In this document: in pieces, positions 34,054 to 43,181 of the stretch
Layout of the letters: the number at the start of each line of letters is the position of its first letter
How positions within the stretch are numbered: position 1 is the stretch's first letter
Origin: CAWIMX01 sp963792785
Lineage (GTDB): Bacteria > Acidobacteriota > Vicinamibacteria > Vicinamibacterales > CAVVIG01
DNA length: 64,000 nt
Assembly (NCBI GenBank): GCA_963792785.1
Contig: CAWBXO010000004.1
Coordinates: forward strand, 124,001 to 188,000
Direction of reading: 5' to 3'
Program-made: the position numbers and the translations under genes
The notes under the pieces: model-generated
The model's input: only the letters and a program-made list of their open reading frames with translations
What the model was told of the DNA's origin: nothing
Databases searched by the model: none

Positions 34054-35457
34054 ATGCGGATCATGGCTACCCGTGCTGCTCTCGGCTGCATGGTGGCGCT
34101 CACGATCTGTGCCGCCACCGCCCTCGTCTGCGGGCAGGCGCCCGCCACGGCGCGCGAACGCGCCGACGTCGACCGTCTGGTGGCCGCGGCGCTCGCGAGC
34201 CCGGCCGCCTACGATCGGCTCGCCACGCTCACCGACACGTTCGGGCCTCGCCTGAGCGGCTCGTCCGCGCTCGAGAACGCGATCGACTGGATCCTCGGCG
34301 AGATGCGCGCGGACGGCCTCGCCAACGTCCACGGCGAGCCGGTCATGGTGCCGCACTGGGTGCGGGGCGAGGAATCGGCCGCGCTGGTGTCACCCCGCGC
34401 CGTTCCGCTCCACATGATTGGTCTCGGCATGAGCGTCGGCACGCCGCCGGACGGCATCACCGCGCCGGTGCTCGTCGTGAACAGCTTCGACGAGCTCGCG
34501 CAGCGCGCCGCCGACGCCAAGGGCGCGATCGTCCTGTTCGACTACCCGTTCCGGACCGATCTGGCCCCGCTCGACGGCTACAACGACGCGGTCACCTACC
34601 GGGGCCGCGCGCCGATTGCGGCGGCACGCGCGGGCGCCGTCGCGGCGCTGATCCGATCCGTCTCGTCATTCTCCATTCAGAATCCGCACACCGGCTCGAC
34701 GCGGTACGACCCGTCGGTTCCCCAGGTTCCCGCGGCCGCGCTCAGCGTCGAAGACACGGAGATGCTCCACCGCATGGCCGATCGCGGCCAGAAGATCGTC
34801 CTCACCCTGAAGATGGGCGCGCACCAGCTGCCCGACGCGCCGAGCCGCAACGTCGTCGCCGAACTGCGCGGCCGCGAGACGCCCGACGAAGTCGTCGTGC
34901 TCGGCGGCCACATCGATTCATGGGATGTCGGCCAGGGCGCCATGGACGATGGCGGCTGCAGTGTGGCGGCGTGGGACGCCGTGCGGCTGATCAAACAGCT
35001 GGGACTCACGCCGAAGCGGACCCTGCGCGTCGTCCTCTGGACCAACGAGGAGAACGGCACGCGCGGCGGGCGGGCCTACCGCGACGCGCACGCCGGCGCG
35101 CTCGGCCGGCACGTCGCCGCGATGGAATGCGACAACGGCGTGTTCCGGCCGAACGGGTTCAAGTTCCGGGGATCGGATGCCGGCCTCGCGTATGTGCGGC
35201 AGGTCGGCGCGCTGCTCGAGTCGATTGGCGCCGGACGCGTGCAGGACGGCGATCCGGAGGCGGACGTGTCGTTTCTCACGCAGGCGGGCGTCCCCACGCT
35301 GGGGCTCGACGTGGACACCTCGAAGTACTTCTGGTACCACCACAGCGCCGGCGACACGATGGCCGTCATCGATCGCGATGACATGGCGCGCTGCGTGGCG
35401 ACGATGGCCGCCATGGCGTACGTGCTGGCCGACGCCGACGAGCCGGTGCCGCGCTGA
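34054..35457 (+). CDS. M28 family zinc peptidase (exported), with PA-type insert
   Basis: A 467-aa protein with signal peptide (RAALGCMVALTICAATALVCGQ). The M28 ligands are visible: H and D in VVLGGHIDSWDVGQGAMDDG, EE in LWTNEENGTRGG, D in MECDNGVF and the terminal H in FWYHHSAGDTM. A PA-like insert (VLVVNSFDELAQRAADAKGAIVLFD) precedes the catalytic part. It is a predicted carboxypeptidase Q-like or aminopeptidase enzyme of the cell envelope. The gene ends 6 bases from a convergent second M28 peptidase gene. ATG 34063 is an alternative start. Confidence 0.92.
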   Translation: MRIMATRAALGCMVALTICAATALVCGQAPATARERADVDRLVAAALASPAAYDRLATLTDTFGPRLSGSSALENAIDWILGEMRADGLANVHGEPVMVPHWVRGEESAALVSPRAVPLHMIGLGMSVGTPPDGITAPVLVVNSFDELAQRAADAKGAIVLFDYPFRTDLAPLDGYNDAVTYRGRAPIAAARAGAVAALIRSVSSFSIQNPHTGSTRYDPSVPQVPAAALSVEDTEMLHRMADRGQKIVLTLKMGAHQLPDAPSRNVVAELRGRETPDEVVVLGGHIDSWDVGQGAMDDGGCSVAAWDAVRLIKQLGLTPKRTLRVVLWTNEENGTRGGRAYRDAHAGALGRHVAAMECDNGVFRPNGFKFRGSDAGLAYVRQVGALLESIGAGRVQDGDPEADVSFLTQAGVPTLGLDVDTSKYFWYHHSAGDTMAVIDRDDMARCVATMAAMAYVLADADEPVPR

Positions 35458-35463
35458 TCGGCG

Positions 35464-36678
35464 TCAGCGCGACACGCCGGCGCCCGCGAGCTGCGCGATT
35501 GCAGACAGCGTGGTCTGCGCCGCGTTCAGGCCCAGCCTGAAGTCGGCATCGTCGTACGTCGTCCAGACGTCGCTCGGCGTGTGGCCGTGCGGATCCCAGC
35601 CGCCGCCGATCTCCGAGCCGCGCTCGGCCTCGCGAACGCTGATCGCGGGCACGAGATCCTCGAACCGGCCCGAGTCCGTGTTCGTCATGTGGGGGCCGAC
35701 GACAGCCGGATAGTCCGTGGCGTACGTCTCGTTCGCCGCCTTGAACACGAACGCGAGCGCCATCGACTCGTTCGCCATTTTCGAGTCCCCCTGGAACTCG
35801 ATGTTCACGTCAGCCTCGCGCCGCTGCGTCGGGCTGACGCGGCCGTCGGGCCCCGGCGCCCCGTGGTCGAAGAGCATCATGTCGTGCTGGACCATTCCGA
35901 GCCAGCGCGGCTCGGGATAGCGGCCGGATCCCGGCGGGTCCTCGACGCCCTGCCGCGACGCCCGCTGCTCGACATACGCGGCCGCGCCATTGGTGCCGGT
36001 CTCCTCGTTGTTCCACAGCACGAACCGGATCGATCGATCGGTGCGCACGTCGGGCGCGCTCAGGATGCGCGCCAGCTCCATCACCAGCGCGGTTCCCGAC
36101 GCATCGTCGTTGGTCGCCTGGTTCACGCCGTGGCCGTCCATGTGGCCGCCGACGATGTACATTTCGCCGGGCCGGACGGCGCCGACCTTCGTGCAGTACA
36201 CCTCCTGCCGCTCGCCGTCCACGGGCTCCTCTTCGTTCAGCGCGCGGATGCGCGGGTCGGGCTGGGCCATCAGGTCGCGGTTCACGGTGGGACGGCGCCC
36301 GCGGCCGAAGATAGTGCTGCCGCCGGGCCCGGATCCCTTGAACGGATCGGGACGGTCCGCCGCCGGCGGCCGCGCCGCGGCGGCCGTTCGCGGCGGCGGC
36401 GGTGTCGTGTACTGATAGGTCAGGCGCTCGACGTCCGCGCAGCCGTACAATCGCAGCTGCGCCTCGATCCAGTCGACGGCGTCGCGATTGCGGCGCGTGC
36501 CCTGCCGCCGGTCGCCGAAGTCACCCAGCGCCTGAATCGTCGCTTTGTAGCGCGCGAGGTCCAGGCGGCTCACGAGGGTGCGCACGGCGGCGTCGGGCGC
36601 CGCGCGCTGCTGGCCGCGAAGCGGGTGCCCCGCGGCCAGCGCGAGAACGACCGAGAGGACGAAGACGCGCAGCCGCAC
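35464..36678 (-). CDS. M28 family zinc peptidase (exported), second copy type
   Basis: A 404-aa protein with signal peptide (MRLRVFVLSVVLALAAGHPLRGQ). Ligands: H and D in IVGGHMDGHGVNQATNDDASG, EE in LWNNEETGTNG, D in MVQHDMMLFD and the last H in GGWDPHGHTPSDVW. It differs from its neighbour by lacking the PA insert and carrying a low-complexity Pro/Ala stretch (TTPPPPRTAAAARPPAADRP). The two genes are only distantly similar, so this is not a recent tandem duplication. Confidence 0.9.
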   Translation of the reverse strand: MRLRVFVLSVVLALAAGHPLRGQQRAAPDAAVRTLVSRLDLARYKATIQALGDFGDRRQGTRRNRDAVDWIEAQLRLYGCADVERLTYQYTTPPPPRTAAAARPPAADRPDPFKGSGPGGSTIFGRGRRPTVNRDLMAQPDPRIRALNEEEPVDGERQEVYCTKVGAVRPGEMYIVGGHMDGHGVNQATNDDASGTALVMELARILSAPDVRTDRSIRFVLWNNEETGTNGAAAYVEQRASRQGVEDPPGSGRYPEPRWLGMVQHDMMLFDHGAPGPDGRVSPTQRREADVNIEFQGDSKMANESMALAFVFKAANETYATDYPAVVGPHMTNTDSGRFEDLVPAISVREAERGSEIGGGWDPHGHTPSDVWTTYDDADFRLGLNAAQTTLSAIAQLAGAGVSR

Positions 36679-36684
36679 GTCGAT

Positions 36685-36972
36685 CTAGCGCTTCTTGCGG
36701 CGCGGCACGATCGTGTTGTGGACGGGCATGAACTGCGGCTTCCCGCCCACGCCCAGCTGCTTCATGATCGGCTTGAGTTTCTTCCCGAACCGATCGAATG
36801 CCGCGCGCGACGTCCAGACGTCGTACACCATCAGCTTCGTCTTCGGGCCGAACGCCGAATGGTAGAGCCGCCCCGGCGGGTGGCCGGCGCCGGCCTTCCG
36901 CAAAAGCTTGATGGTCTCGTCGTACTTCCGGGCTGTCAGTGATCCGGGCGGGAAATAGACGCCAATGGCCAT
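36685..36972 (-). CDS. ABM/dimeric alpha-beta barrel-like protein
   Basis: A 95-aa protein: MAIGVYFPPGSLTARKYDETIKLLRKAGAGHPPGRLYHSAFG, VYDVWTSRAAFDRFGKKLKPIM and the C-terminal MPVHNTIVP. It has the compact pattern of antibiotic-biosynthesis-monooxygenase-like small proteins. ATG 36972 has a GAGGAGGGA ribosome binding site, which decides the start against a long open frame upstream. It precedes the second M28 gene by 6 bases on the same strand. Substrate unknown. Confidence 0.7.
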   Translation of the reverse strand: MAIGVYFPPGSLTARKYDETIKLLRKAGAGHPPGRLYHSAFGPKTKLMVYDVWTSRAAFDRFGKKLKPIMKQLGVGGKPQFMPVHNTIVPRRKKR

Positions 36973-37045
36973 GATGACTCCCTCCTCGCGGACAAGGCTA
37001 CCACCGCCCGTCCCGCAGGCACCTGAATAATCGCGGCGGCTGTCG

Positions 37046-37915
37046 ATGGTGGGACAATCAGATGACGTGGCTGACCTGACGGGCCAGACGATTCTGATCA
37101 CCGGCGCGACCTCCGGGATCGGCCTCGAGGCGGCGGTCAAGCTCGCCGCGATGGGCGCTGAACTCGTGCTCGTGGCGCGGAACCGCGCGCGCCTCGATGC
37201 GGCCGTCGCGAACGTGAGCCGCCGGGCCGGCTCACCGCGCGTCTCCTCCCTGCTCTGCGACTTTTCCTCGCAGGCACAGATCCACCGCGTCGCCGCCGAG
37301 TACCGCGCCGCGCACACGCGCCTCGACGTGCTCGTGAACAACGCCGGCTCGGTCTGGCCGACGCGTCAGGTCTCCGGGGACGGCATCGAGGAGACCTTCG
37401 CGGTCAACCATCTCGGCTACTTTCTGCTGACGCAGCTGCTGCTCGACCTGCTGCGCGCGAGCGCGCCCGCGCGCATCGTGAACGTGGCGAGCATCGGTCA
37501 CCGATCCGGGACGATGGACTTCGACGATCTCGGTTTCGAGAACGGGGGCTACTCCACGATGCGGGCCTACAGCCGCTCGAAGCTCGCCAACGTGCTGTTC
37601 ACGCGGGAGCTCGCCCGCCGGCTCGACGGCACGGGCGTCACCGTGAACGCGCTGCACCCAGGGGGTGTCTCGACGGGCATCTGGTCCCATGCCCCGTGGT
37701 ACACGAAACCGCTGATGCCGCTGGCGCGGTTGTTCATGCGCTCGCCCGAACAGGGCGGCGACGTGATCGTCTACCTCGCGTCGAGCCCGGATCTCGAGGG
37801 CAAGACCGGCGGCTACTACGAGCGCTTCACGCTCGTCGCGCCGTCGCCGCTGGCGCAGGACGACGCCGTCGCGCGGAGGCTGTGGGACGTGAGCGGGCCG
37901 GAGCTGACGAGCTGA
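37046..37915 (+). CDS. SDR-family NAD(P)-dependent oxidoreductase
   Basis: A 289-aa classical short-chain dehydrogenase of the retinol-dehydrogenase-like type. Visible: TGATSGIGLEAA (cofactor Gly motif, about 17-28), NNAG (about 97-100), the catalytic serine in NVASIGHRSG and YSRSKLAN with the Tyr-x3-Lys pair. ATG 37046 or GTG 37067 could be the start. The substrate cannot be deduced. Confidence 0.9.
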   Translation: MVGQSDDVADLTGQTILITGATSGIGLEAAVKLAAMGAELVLVARNRARLDAAVANVSRRAGSPRVSSLLCDFSSQAQIHRVAAEYRAAHTRLDVLVNNAGSVWPTRQVSGDGIEETFAVNHLGYFLLTQLLLDLLRASAPARIVNVASIGHRSGTMDFDDLGFENGGYSTMRAYSRSKLANVLFTRELARRLDGTGVTVNALHPGGVSTGIWSHAPWYTKPLMPLARLFMRSPEQGGDVIVYLASSPDLEGKTGGYYERFTLVAPSPLAQDDAVARRLWDVSGPELTS

Positions 37916-38196
37916 CGTAAGACATGATGCGACAATATGTTCGATTAGAGTAAATCGTGCCTCACAATGGAACACATGACACATCAGGAAGTATTTATCA
38001 GAAATTGCGACTGAATCGCCACGCAATTGCTGGAGATCGTGTGCCGATACGTGAACATGTAGTTACATGACACTAGAGGAACTCTATACCACTTGGTATA
38101 TTCCCGTAAGCCGAACACAGAGCGCATCTTCAGCGCCCGGATGGGTCGCCGACACTGGGACGGCGCGAAAACTGCAAGCGTCCGGACGAAATCGTC
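37916..38196. promoter_or_regulatory. AT-rich regulatory region upstream of pilB-like gene
   Basis: About 280 bases with no gene and a sharply lower GC content. It holds two clean palindromes: CATGTAGTTACATG (38056-38069, 6-base arms) and TATACCACTTGGTATA (38085-38100, 7-base arms around CT), 16 bases apart. These are good candidates for operators. Promoter elements were not resolved. Confidence 0.5.
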
Positions 38197-40131
38197 ATGA
38201 GCACCCTTGCCGAGCCGGTCACGCCGCCCCCCGATCCCGACCGGCGCGCGAAACCCTGGGGCCATCGCCGCCGAGCGCACGAGCACAACGAGCCGGGCAC
38301 GTTGCAGGTCCTGATCGGCCGTCGCGCGACCGACGCCCCCCCGCTCATCGAAGCGGACGTGCCGCCGCCTCACGTACATCACGCGGGCCGGGTCGTGGAA
38401 CCGCTCGGCGCGATCCTGCTGCGGGGCAGTTTCATTACACCCGAGCAGCTCGGCACGGCCATCGACGAGCAGAAGCGCACGAACCAGCGGCTCGGCAACG
38501 TGCTGGTGAGCCTCGGCTTCACCACGGCGGACGCGGTACTCGCGGCTCTGAGCGTCCAGCTCGGGATCCCGTCGGTCCGTCTGAACGGGTACACGGTCCG
38601 CGCCGACGCCGTGCGCTCGCTTCCCGAGAAGATCAGCCGCAAGCATCTGGCCTTTCCCCTGGAGCGGGTCGGCCGCACGTTGAAGGTGGCGATCGCGGCG
38701 CCGAAGGATCTGAGCGCGCTCGACGACATCCGGTTTGCCTCGGGCTGCCGCATCGAGACCGTGATCGCGCTCGAGGACGAGATTCGCGAGGCGCTCGACC
38801 GGTACTACCTCGAAGGCGTCGTCGACGAGGCCGAGTCGGAAGCCGAGGGCCTGATCATCGTCGAGACGTCGCTCGATCGCCGCGATCCGAGCCGCCCCGA
38901 TCGGCGCCGCGGCGGCGGCGGCGGGCGGCACGTGACCGATCTCGCGCCGGGGATCGACGCCGCCAACGACGAGGAGGCGGAGCGGTCGGCGGTGCGCGTG
39001 CTGGACCGCATTCTCATCCGCGCCATGGCTGAAAAGGCGAGCGACATTCACTTCGAGCCGCGGGAGGAAACGCTGCGCGTCCGCGTCCGCGTGGACGGCG
39101 TCTTCCGCGACGTGGCGTTTCTGTCGATCGAGATTGCTCCGGCGATCGTGGCTCGCGTCAAGGTCATGTCCGGAATGGACATCTCCGAGCGCCGCGTGCC
39201 CCAGGACGGCCGGTTCACGGTCGTCAACGGCGGGCAGCCGATGGATCTGCGCGCGTCCACCTTCCCGGTCATCTACGGGGAGAAAGTCGTCCTGCGCCTG
39301 CTCGACCATTCGCAGGTCGCCGTCCGGCTCGACGTGCTCGGCGCCGACGAGCAGGTCCTGACGGATCTCCGCGATCTGATTCACCGCCCCCAGGGGATGA
39401 TCCTGGTCACGGGCCCGACCGGCAGCGGCAAGAGCTCGACGGTGTACGCGGTCCTGGGCGAGCTCGTGCACACGGGCCGGAACATCGTGACGATCGAGGA
39501 TCCGGTCGAATTCGCCGTCCCGGGGATCAACCAGGGCCAGACCAACGACAAAGCGGGCTTCACGTTCGCCAGGGGCCTGCGGGCGATTCTCCGTCAGGAT
39601 CCGGATGTCATCATGGTCGGTGAAATCCGCGACAGCGAGACGCTCAATACGGCCATCGAGGCCTCGCTCACCGGCCATCTGGTCCTGACGACGCTCCATA
39701 CCAACAGCGCGGTGGCGACGATCGCCCGCCTCACCGAGATGGACCTCGAGCCCTACCTGCTCGTCGCCAGCGTGCAGGGGATCGTGGCCCAGCGTCTCGT
39801 GCGGCGGATCTGCCCGTCGTGCCGCGAGAGTTTTCCGACGCCGGCCGGCGTCGCGCACATGTTTCCCGGCGAACCGCCGACCGAGCTCTGCCGCGGGAAA
39901 GGGTGCCGCGATTGCCGCGGCACGGGATACCGGGGACGCGTCGGCATCTTCGAGCTCCTGCGGGTGAATGACGAGCTGCGGGATCTCGTGCTGACGAAGG
40001 CGTCGGAAGCCAAGCTGCTCGAGGCCGCCCGGCGGGCGGGCATGGTCACGCTGCGCGACGAGTGCCTGGCCCGGGTCGGGAGCGGCGAGACGACGCTCGA
40101 AGAACTGCTGCGGATCACCCAGACGGCCTGA
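38197..40131 (+). CDS. PilB/GspE-type secretion ATPase
   Basis: A 644-aa hexameric motor ATPase of type IV pili or type II secretion. An N-terminal MshEN-like domain (about 66-190: LGAILLRGSFITPEQLGTAIDEQK, LGNVLVSLGF) precedes the core: Walker A GPTGSGKSSTVY (about 405-416), Asp box and Walker B (DPDVIMVGEIRDSET), His box (GHLVLTTLHTN). A zinc tetracysteine motif follows (CPSC ... CRGKGCRDC). The first 65 residues are Pro/Arg-rich. No pilus structural gene is nearby, so it is an orphan copy. Confidence 0.93.
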   Translation: MSTLAEPVTPPPDPDRRAKPWGHRRRAHEHNEPGTLQVLIGRRATDAPPLIEADVPPPHVHHAGRVVEPLGAILLRGSFITPEQLGTAIDEQKRTNQRLGNVLVSLGFTTADAVLAALSVQLGIPSVRLNGYTVRADAVRSLPEKISRKHLAFPLERVGRTLKVAIAAPKDLSALDDIRFASGCRIETVIALEDEIREALDRYYLEGVVDEAESEAEGLIIVETSLDRRDPSRPDRRRGGGGGRHVTDLAPGIDAANDEEAERSAVRVLDRILIRAMAEKASDIHFEPREETLRVRVRVDGVFRDVAFLSIEIAPAIVARVKVMSGMDISERRVPQDGRFTVVNGGQPMDLRASTFPVIYGEKVVLRLLDHSQVAVRLDVLGADEQVLTDLRDLIHRPQGMILVTGPTGSGKSSTVYAVLGELVHTGRNIVTIEDPVEFAVPGINQGQTNDKAGFTFARGLRAILRQDPDVIMVGEIRDSETLNTAIEASLTGHLVLTTLHTNSAVATIARLTEMDLEPYLLVASVQGIVAQRLVRRICPSCRESFPTPAGVAHMFPGEPPTELCRGKGCRDCRGTGYRGRVGIFELLRVNDELRDLVLTKASEAKLLEAARRAGMVTLRDECLARVGSGETTLEELLRITQTA

Positions 40132-40191
40132 GCGCCGGTCACGCACGGCCCACGCGCGCGAACGCCCGGGTCGTGATTGAATTGACGCCGC

Positions 40192-40806
40192 ATGCGCAAA
40201 GCGTCCGCGAGGCACCCGCGCGCCGACCACGCCCTGCCGAAGGGCTTCAAGAAGAACTACATCACGCCGGGCGGCTTCAAGCGGCTCACCGACGAGCGGC
40301 GGTTCCTGGTGATGCGGGAGCGGCCGGCGGTGACGCAGGTGGTGGCCTGGGCGGCGAGCAACGGCGATCGCAGCGAGAACGCCGACTATCAGTACAACAA
40401 GCGGCGGCTGCGCCAGATCGACGGGCGGATTCGCTTTCTCGGCAAGCGCATCGACGCCGCGGTCGTCGTGGATCCCGAAGCGCCGAGGACCGGACGCGCG
40501 GCGACGCAGATCTTCTTCGGCGCGACCGTGCGGTACTACGCCGCGACCGCGGGAACAGAGCGGGTGGTGAGCATCGTCGGGCTCGATGAGGTCGATCTGG
40601 AGCAGAATCGGATCAGCTGGATCTCACCGCTGGCGAAAGCGCTGATGAAGGCCGGACGGGGCGACTCGGTGGTCCTGCGCAAGCCGGGCGCGACCGAGCG
40701 GCTGCAGATCCTCGAGGTGCGCTACGAGCGCATCGACGTGAAGCCCTTCAGCGAACCACCCGGGGCGCAGTCAGCGCCCGCGATTCGCCCGCGGGCCGGC
40801 GGTTAG
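40192..40806 (+). CDS. greB: Transcription elongation factor GreB
   Basis: A 204-aa Gre factor that stimulates transcript cleavage by backtracked RNA polymerase. The coiled coil has the acidic tip in ASNGDRSENADYQYNKRRLRQIDGRIRFL and the N-terminal ITPGGFKRLTDE. The C-terminal FKBP-like domain follows (FFGATVRYYAA, ISWISPLAKALMKAGRGD). A basic N-terminal extension and a Pro/Ala tail are additions to the usual 160 aa. It overlaps the convergent methyltransferase gene by 4 bases. Confidence 0.93.
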   Translation: MRKASARHPRADHALPKGFKKNYITPGGFKRLTDERRFLVMRERPAVTQVVAWAASNGDRSENADYQYNKRRLRQIDGRIRFLGKRIDAAVVVDPEAPRTGRAATQIFFGATVRYYAATAGTERVVSIVGLDEVDLEQNRISWISPLAKALMKAGRGDSVVLRKPGATERLQILEVRYERIDVKPFSEPPGAQSAPAIRPRAGG

Positions 40807-41852
40807 GTCCGCGGCTTGACGGCGACGATCTCGGCCGCGCCCGGCACGGTCCGCAGGCGGATCGGCGCGCGCGGCTCGAGCCCCGCGTCCCGCTGCCACC
40901 CGCGCATCTCGTCGATCGACCACGTGCCCGACTGGCTGGTCAGCGCGAAGTAAAGATCGAGGAGCGCTCCGACCTGGCCGGCCTCGTTGGGCGACGCGGG
41001 CCGGATCAACTCGAGAATCACGCACGCCCCGTTCGGCCGCAGCGCCCGCGCGATGCGGCCCATGAGCGCGCGGTTCGTCGGCTCGTCGAAGTGGTGCACG
41101 AGATTCGAGAGGAAGACGAAGTCCCAGGCCGCCGTGCCCAGATCGTCGGCCAGGGCGTCGCCCGGCCGGTGGACCACGCGGTCGCCCATGCCCTCTTTCG
41201 CCAGAATCGGGGCCGCCTGCTTCACGGCCTCGGGCAGATCCAGGATGACGGCGTGCAGCGCGGGATACCGCCGGCACATCGCCACCGACACGAACCCGTG
41301 CGACCCGCCGATGTCGAGCATCGCCGACGCGCCCGCCGGCATCGGCGTGCGCTGCACGATCTCCGGCGCGGCCAGGCCCGACAGCGCGCGCATCGCGCGC
41401 TGATAGAGGCCCCAGTCCTGCTCGGACACGGACCGGTGCATGTCGAGGGCTTCCCCGGTGCGGACGTAGTCCTCGCAGCGCTCGAACAGGTCCCACTCGA
41501 CGAACTCGAACAGCACCTTGTCGCGCTGCGACGTCGGCGAATCCGCGGTCAGCCACTTGCGCGACGTGCGCGACAGCGCGTACTGGTCGTTCGTGAACGT
41601 GAGGTAGCCTGAGCCGACGAGCGCGTTGAGCAGCTTCGCCGTCGGTCCCGCCACGGTGCCGCACCGGCTCGCGACATCAGCGGCCGGCAGCGCGCCGTCC
41701 TGCAACGCCTCGAACACGCCGAGCCGCGTGGCCACCATGATGGCCCGCGCGCGCATGAAGCTCATGTGCGTGTCCAGCAGCGTGACGGGCGGGATGCCGA
41801 GCGCGAGCAGCACGCGCTCGATCGGATTCTCAGGGGCGACGATCAGCTTCAT
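40803..41852 (-). CDS. SAM-dependent O-methyltransferase (AdoMet_MTases, hydroxyindole-O-MT like)
   Basis: A 349-aa enzyme with an N-terminal winged-helix dimerisation region (MSFMRARAIMVATRLGVFEAL, LLNALVGSGYL) and a C-terminal Rossmann domain: MLDIGGSHGFVSVAMCRRYP (SAM motif I), VILDLPEAVKQAAPI (motif II), WDFVFLSNLVHHFDE and ACVILELIRP. This is the plant-type/acetylserotonin O-methyltransferase architecture found in bacterial natural-product genes. ATG 41852 is chosen; a longer frame from 41921 lacks support. Substrate unknown. Confidence 0.88.
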   Translation of the reverse strand: MKLIVAPENPIERVLLALGIPPVTLLDTHMSFMRARAIMVATRLGVFEALQDGALPAADVASRCGTVAGPTAKLLNALVGSGYLTFTNDQYALSRTSRKWLTADSPTSQRDKVLFEFVEWDLFERCEDYVRTGEALDMHRSVSEQDWGLYQRAMRALSGLAAPEIVQRTPMPAGASAMLDIGGSHGFVSVAMCRRYPALHAVILDLPEAVKQAAPILAKEGMGDRVVHRPGDALADDLGTAAWDFVFLSNLVHHFDEPTNRALMGRIARALRPNGACVILELIRPASPNEAGQVGALLDLYFALTSQSGTWSIDEMRGWQRDAGLEPRAPIRLRTVPGAAEIVAVKPRT

Positions 41853-42004
41853 GGACGCTTCCCGACGAGAAGACTGGAAGGGCATTCTACCGCACGCGCG
41901 GACGGTCGCCCAGATCACCAAGGACTTGCGATGCCGCGGTCGACGCGTTAGTGTCTACGGGTTCAACCCCAGTCCGGCAATCGCTTCTTCACGGGAGAGC
42001 CACC

Positions 42005-43169
42005 ATGTCATCGACACGCGTTCTGCTGACCATCGTGCTCGCGGGCGCCACGGCCGGCCTGGCCGGCTGCGCCGCGCCCTCGGGCCCGGCCGACGCCGCC
42101 GCGCCCATGGTCGTGGGCAACATCATCACGGGCGAGGGCTTTCCGAATCCGGCGCCGAACGTGCAGGCGAACTGGGGACAACTGCCCGAAGGCCGCATGA
42201 TGGGGACGAGCGCCGGCATGGCCCTCGATCCGACCGACGGGAACATCTGGACCTACGAACGGTGCGGATCGGGCTCGGCCGGCGGGCCCGGCATCAACTG
42301 CGACACCAACTCCGTCGCCCCGATCTTCAAGTTCGACCGCAAGACCGGCGCGGTCCTCGCCAACATCGGCGCCGGCGTCATGGTCACGCCGCACGGCATC
42401 CATGTGGACAAGGACGGCAACGTCTGGGTGACCGACTTCAACAACAACGAGGCGAAGACCAAGGGCCAGCAGGTGCACAAGTTCAGCCCCTCGGGCGAAC
42501 TGCTGATGTCGCTCGGCGTCGCGGGCCAGGCCGGGAACGACGAGATGCACTTCAACCAGCCGAACGCCGTCATCACCGCCCCCGACGGCAGCATCTTCGT
42601 GGGTGACGGCCACAGCGGCCAGGGCATGCTCTCGCAGCAGGCCATCGACGCCGGCATCGCGGCGGGCGACACCGGCCGCATCATGAAGTTCACCGCCGAC
42701 GGCACGTTCGTGAAGCAGTGGGGCAAGATCGGCACGCTGCACGGCGAATTCCGCACGCCGCACGCGCTGGCGTTCGACGCGCAGGGACGCCTCTGGGTCG
42801 CCGACCGCGGCAACAAGCGGATCGAGATCTTCGACCAGGACGGCAACTATCTCGAGTCGCGGTACCGAGTACGGCCGCACCAGCGGGATCTTCATCGCGC
42901 CGGACCAGACGGTGTACGCGATCGACTCCGAGTCGGCGCCCTTCACGCACAGCAACTGGGTGGACGGCGTGCGCGTCGGCAAGGTGGACAAGGACGAGAT
43001 CATCGGCTTCGTGCCGCCGTTCAAGGCCGAGACGCGGCCCTACCAGGGCGCGGCCGGCGAGGGCATCACGGTGGACGCCGACGGCAACATCTTCGCCGCC
43101 GAAGGGCCGAACTCGATGCGGTTCGCGGGCGGGCCGTTCACGAAGTACTCGGTGCAGGCAGGGATGTAG
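42005..43169 (+). pseudogene. NHL-repeat secreted protein gene with one frameshift
   Basis: Lipoprotein signal MSSTRVLLTIVLAGATAGLAGC, then an NHL/peptidyl-hydroxyglycine-lyase-like beta-propeller: VTPHGIHVDKDGNVWVTDFN, NQPNAVITAPDGSIFVGDGH, TPHALAFDAQGRLWVADRGNKRIEIFDQDG. The frame then breaks at about 42861-42868 (GGTACCGAG) and continues one base on: YEYGRTSGIFIAPD, GEGITVDADGNIFAAEG, to a stop at 43169. One base removed gives a continuous 388-aa propeller. A sequencing indel is the simplest explanation. The next gene starts 12 bases later. Confidence 0.85.
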
Positions 43170-43181
43170 AAGGAGCGCGCG

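Noticed and set aside
34054..36678. Recent tandem duplication of M28 peptidases
   Set aside because: The two proteins share only the catalytic motifs, face each other, and differ in domain content.
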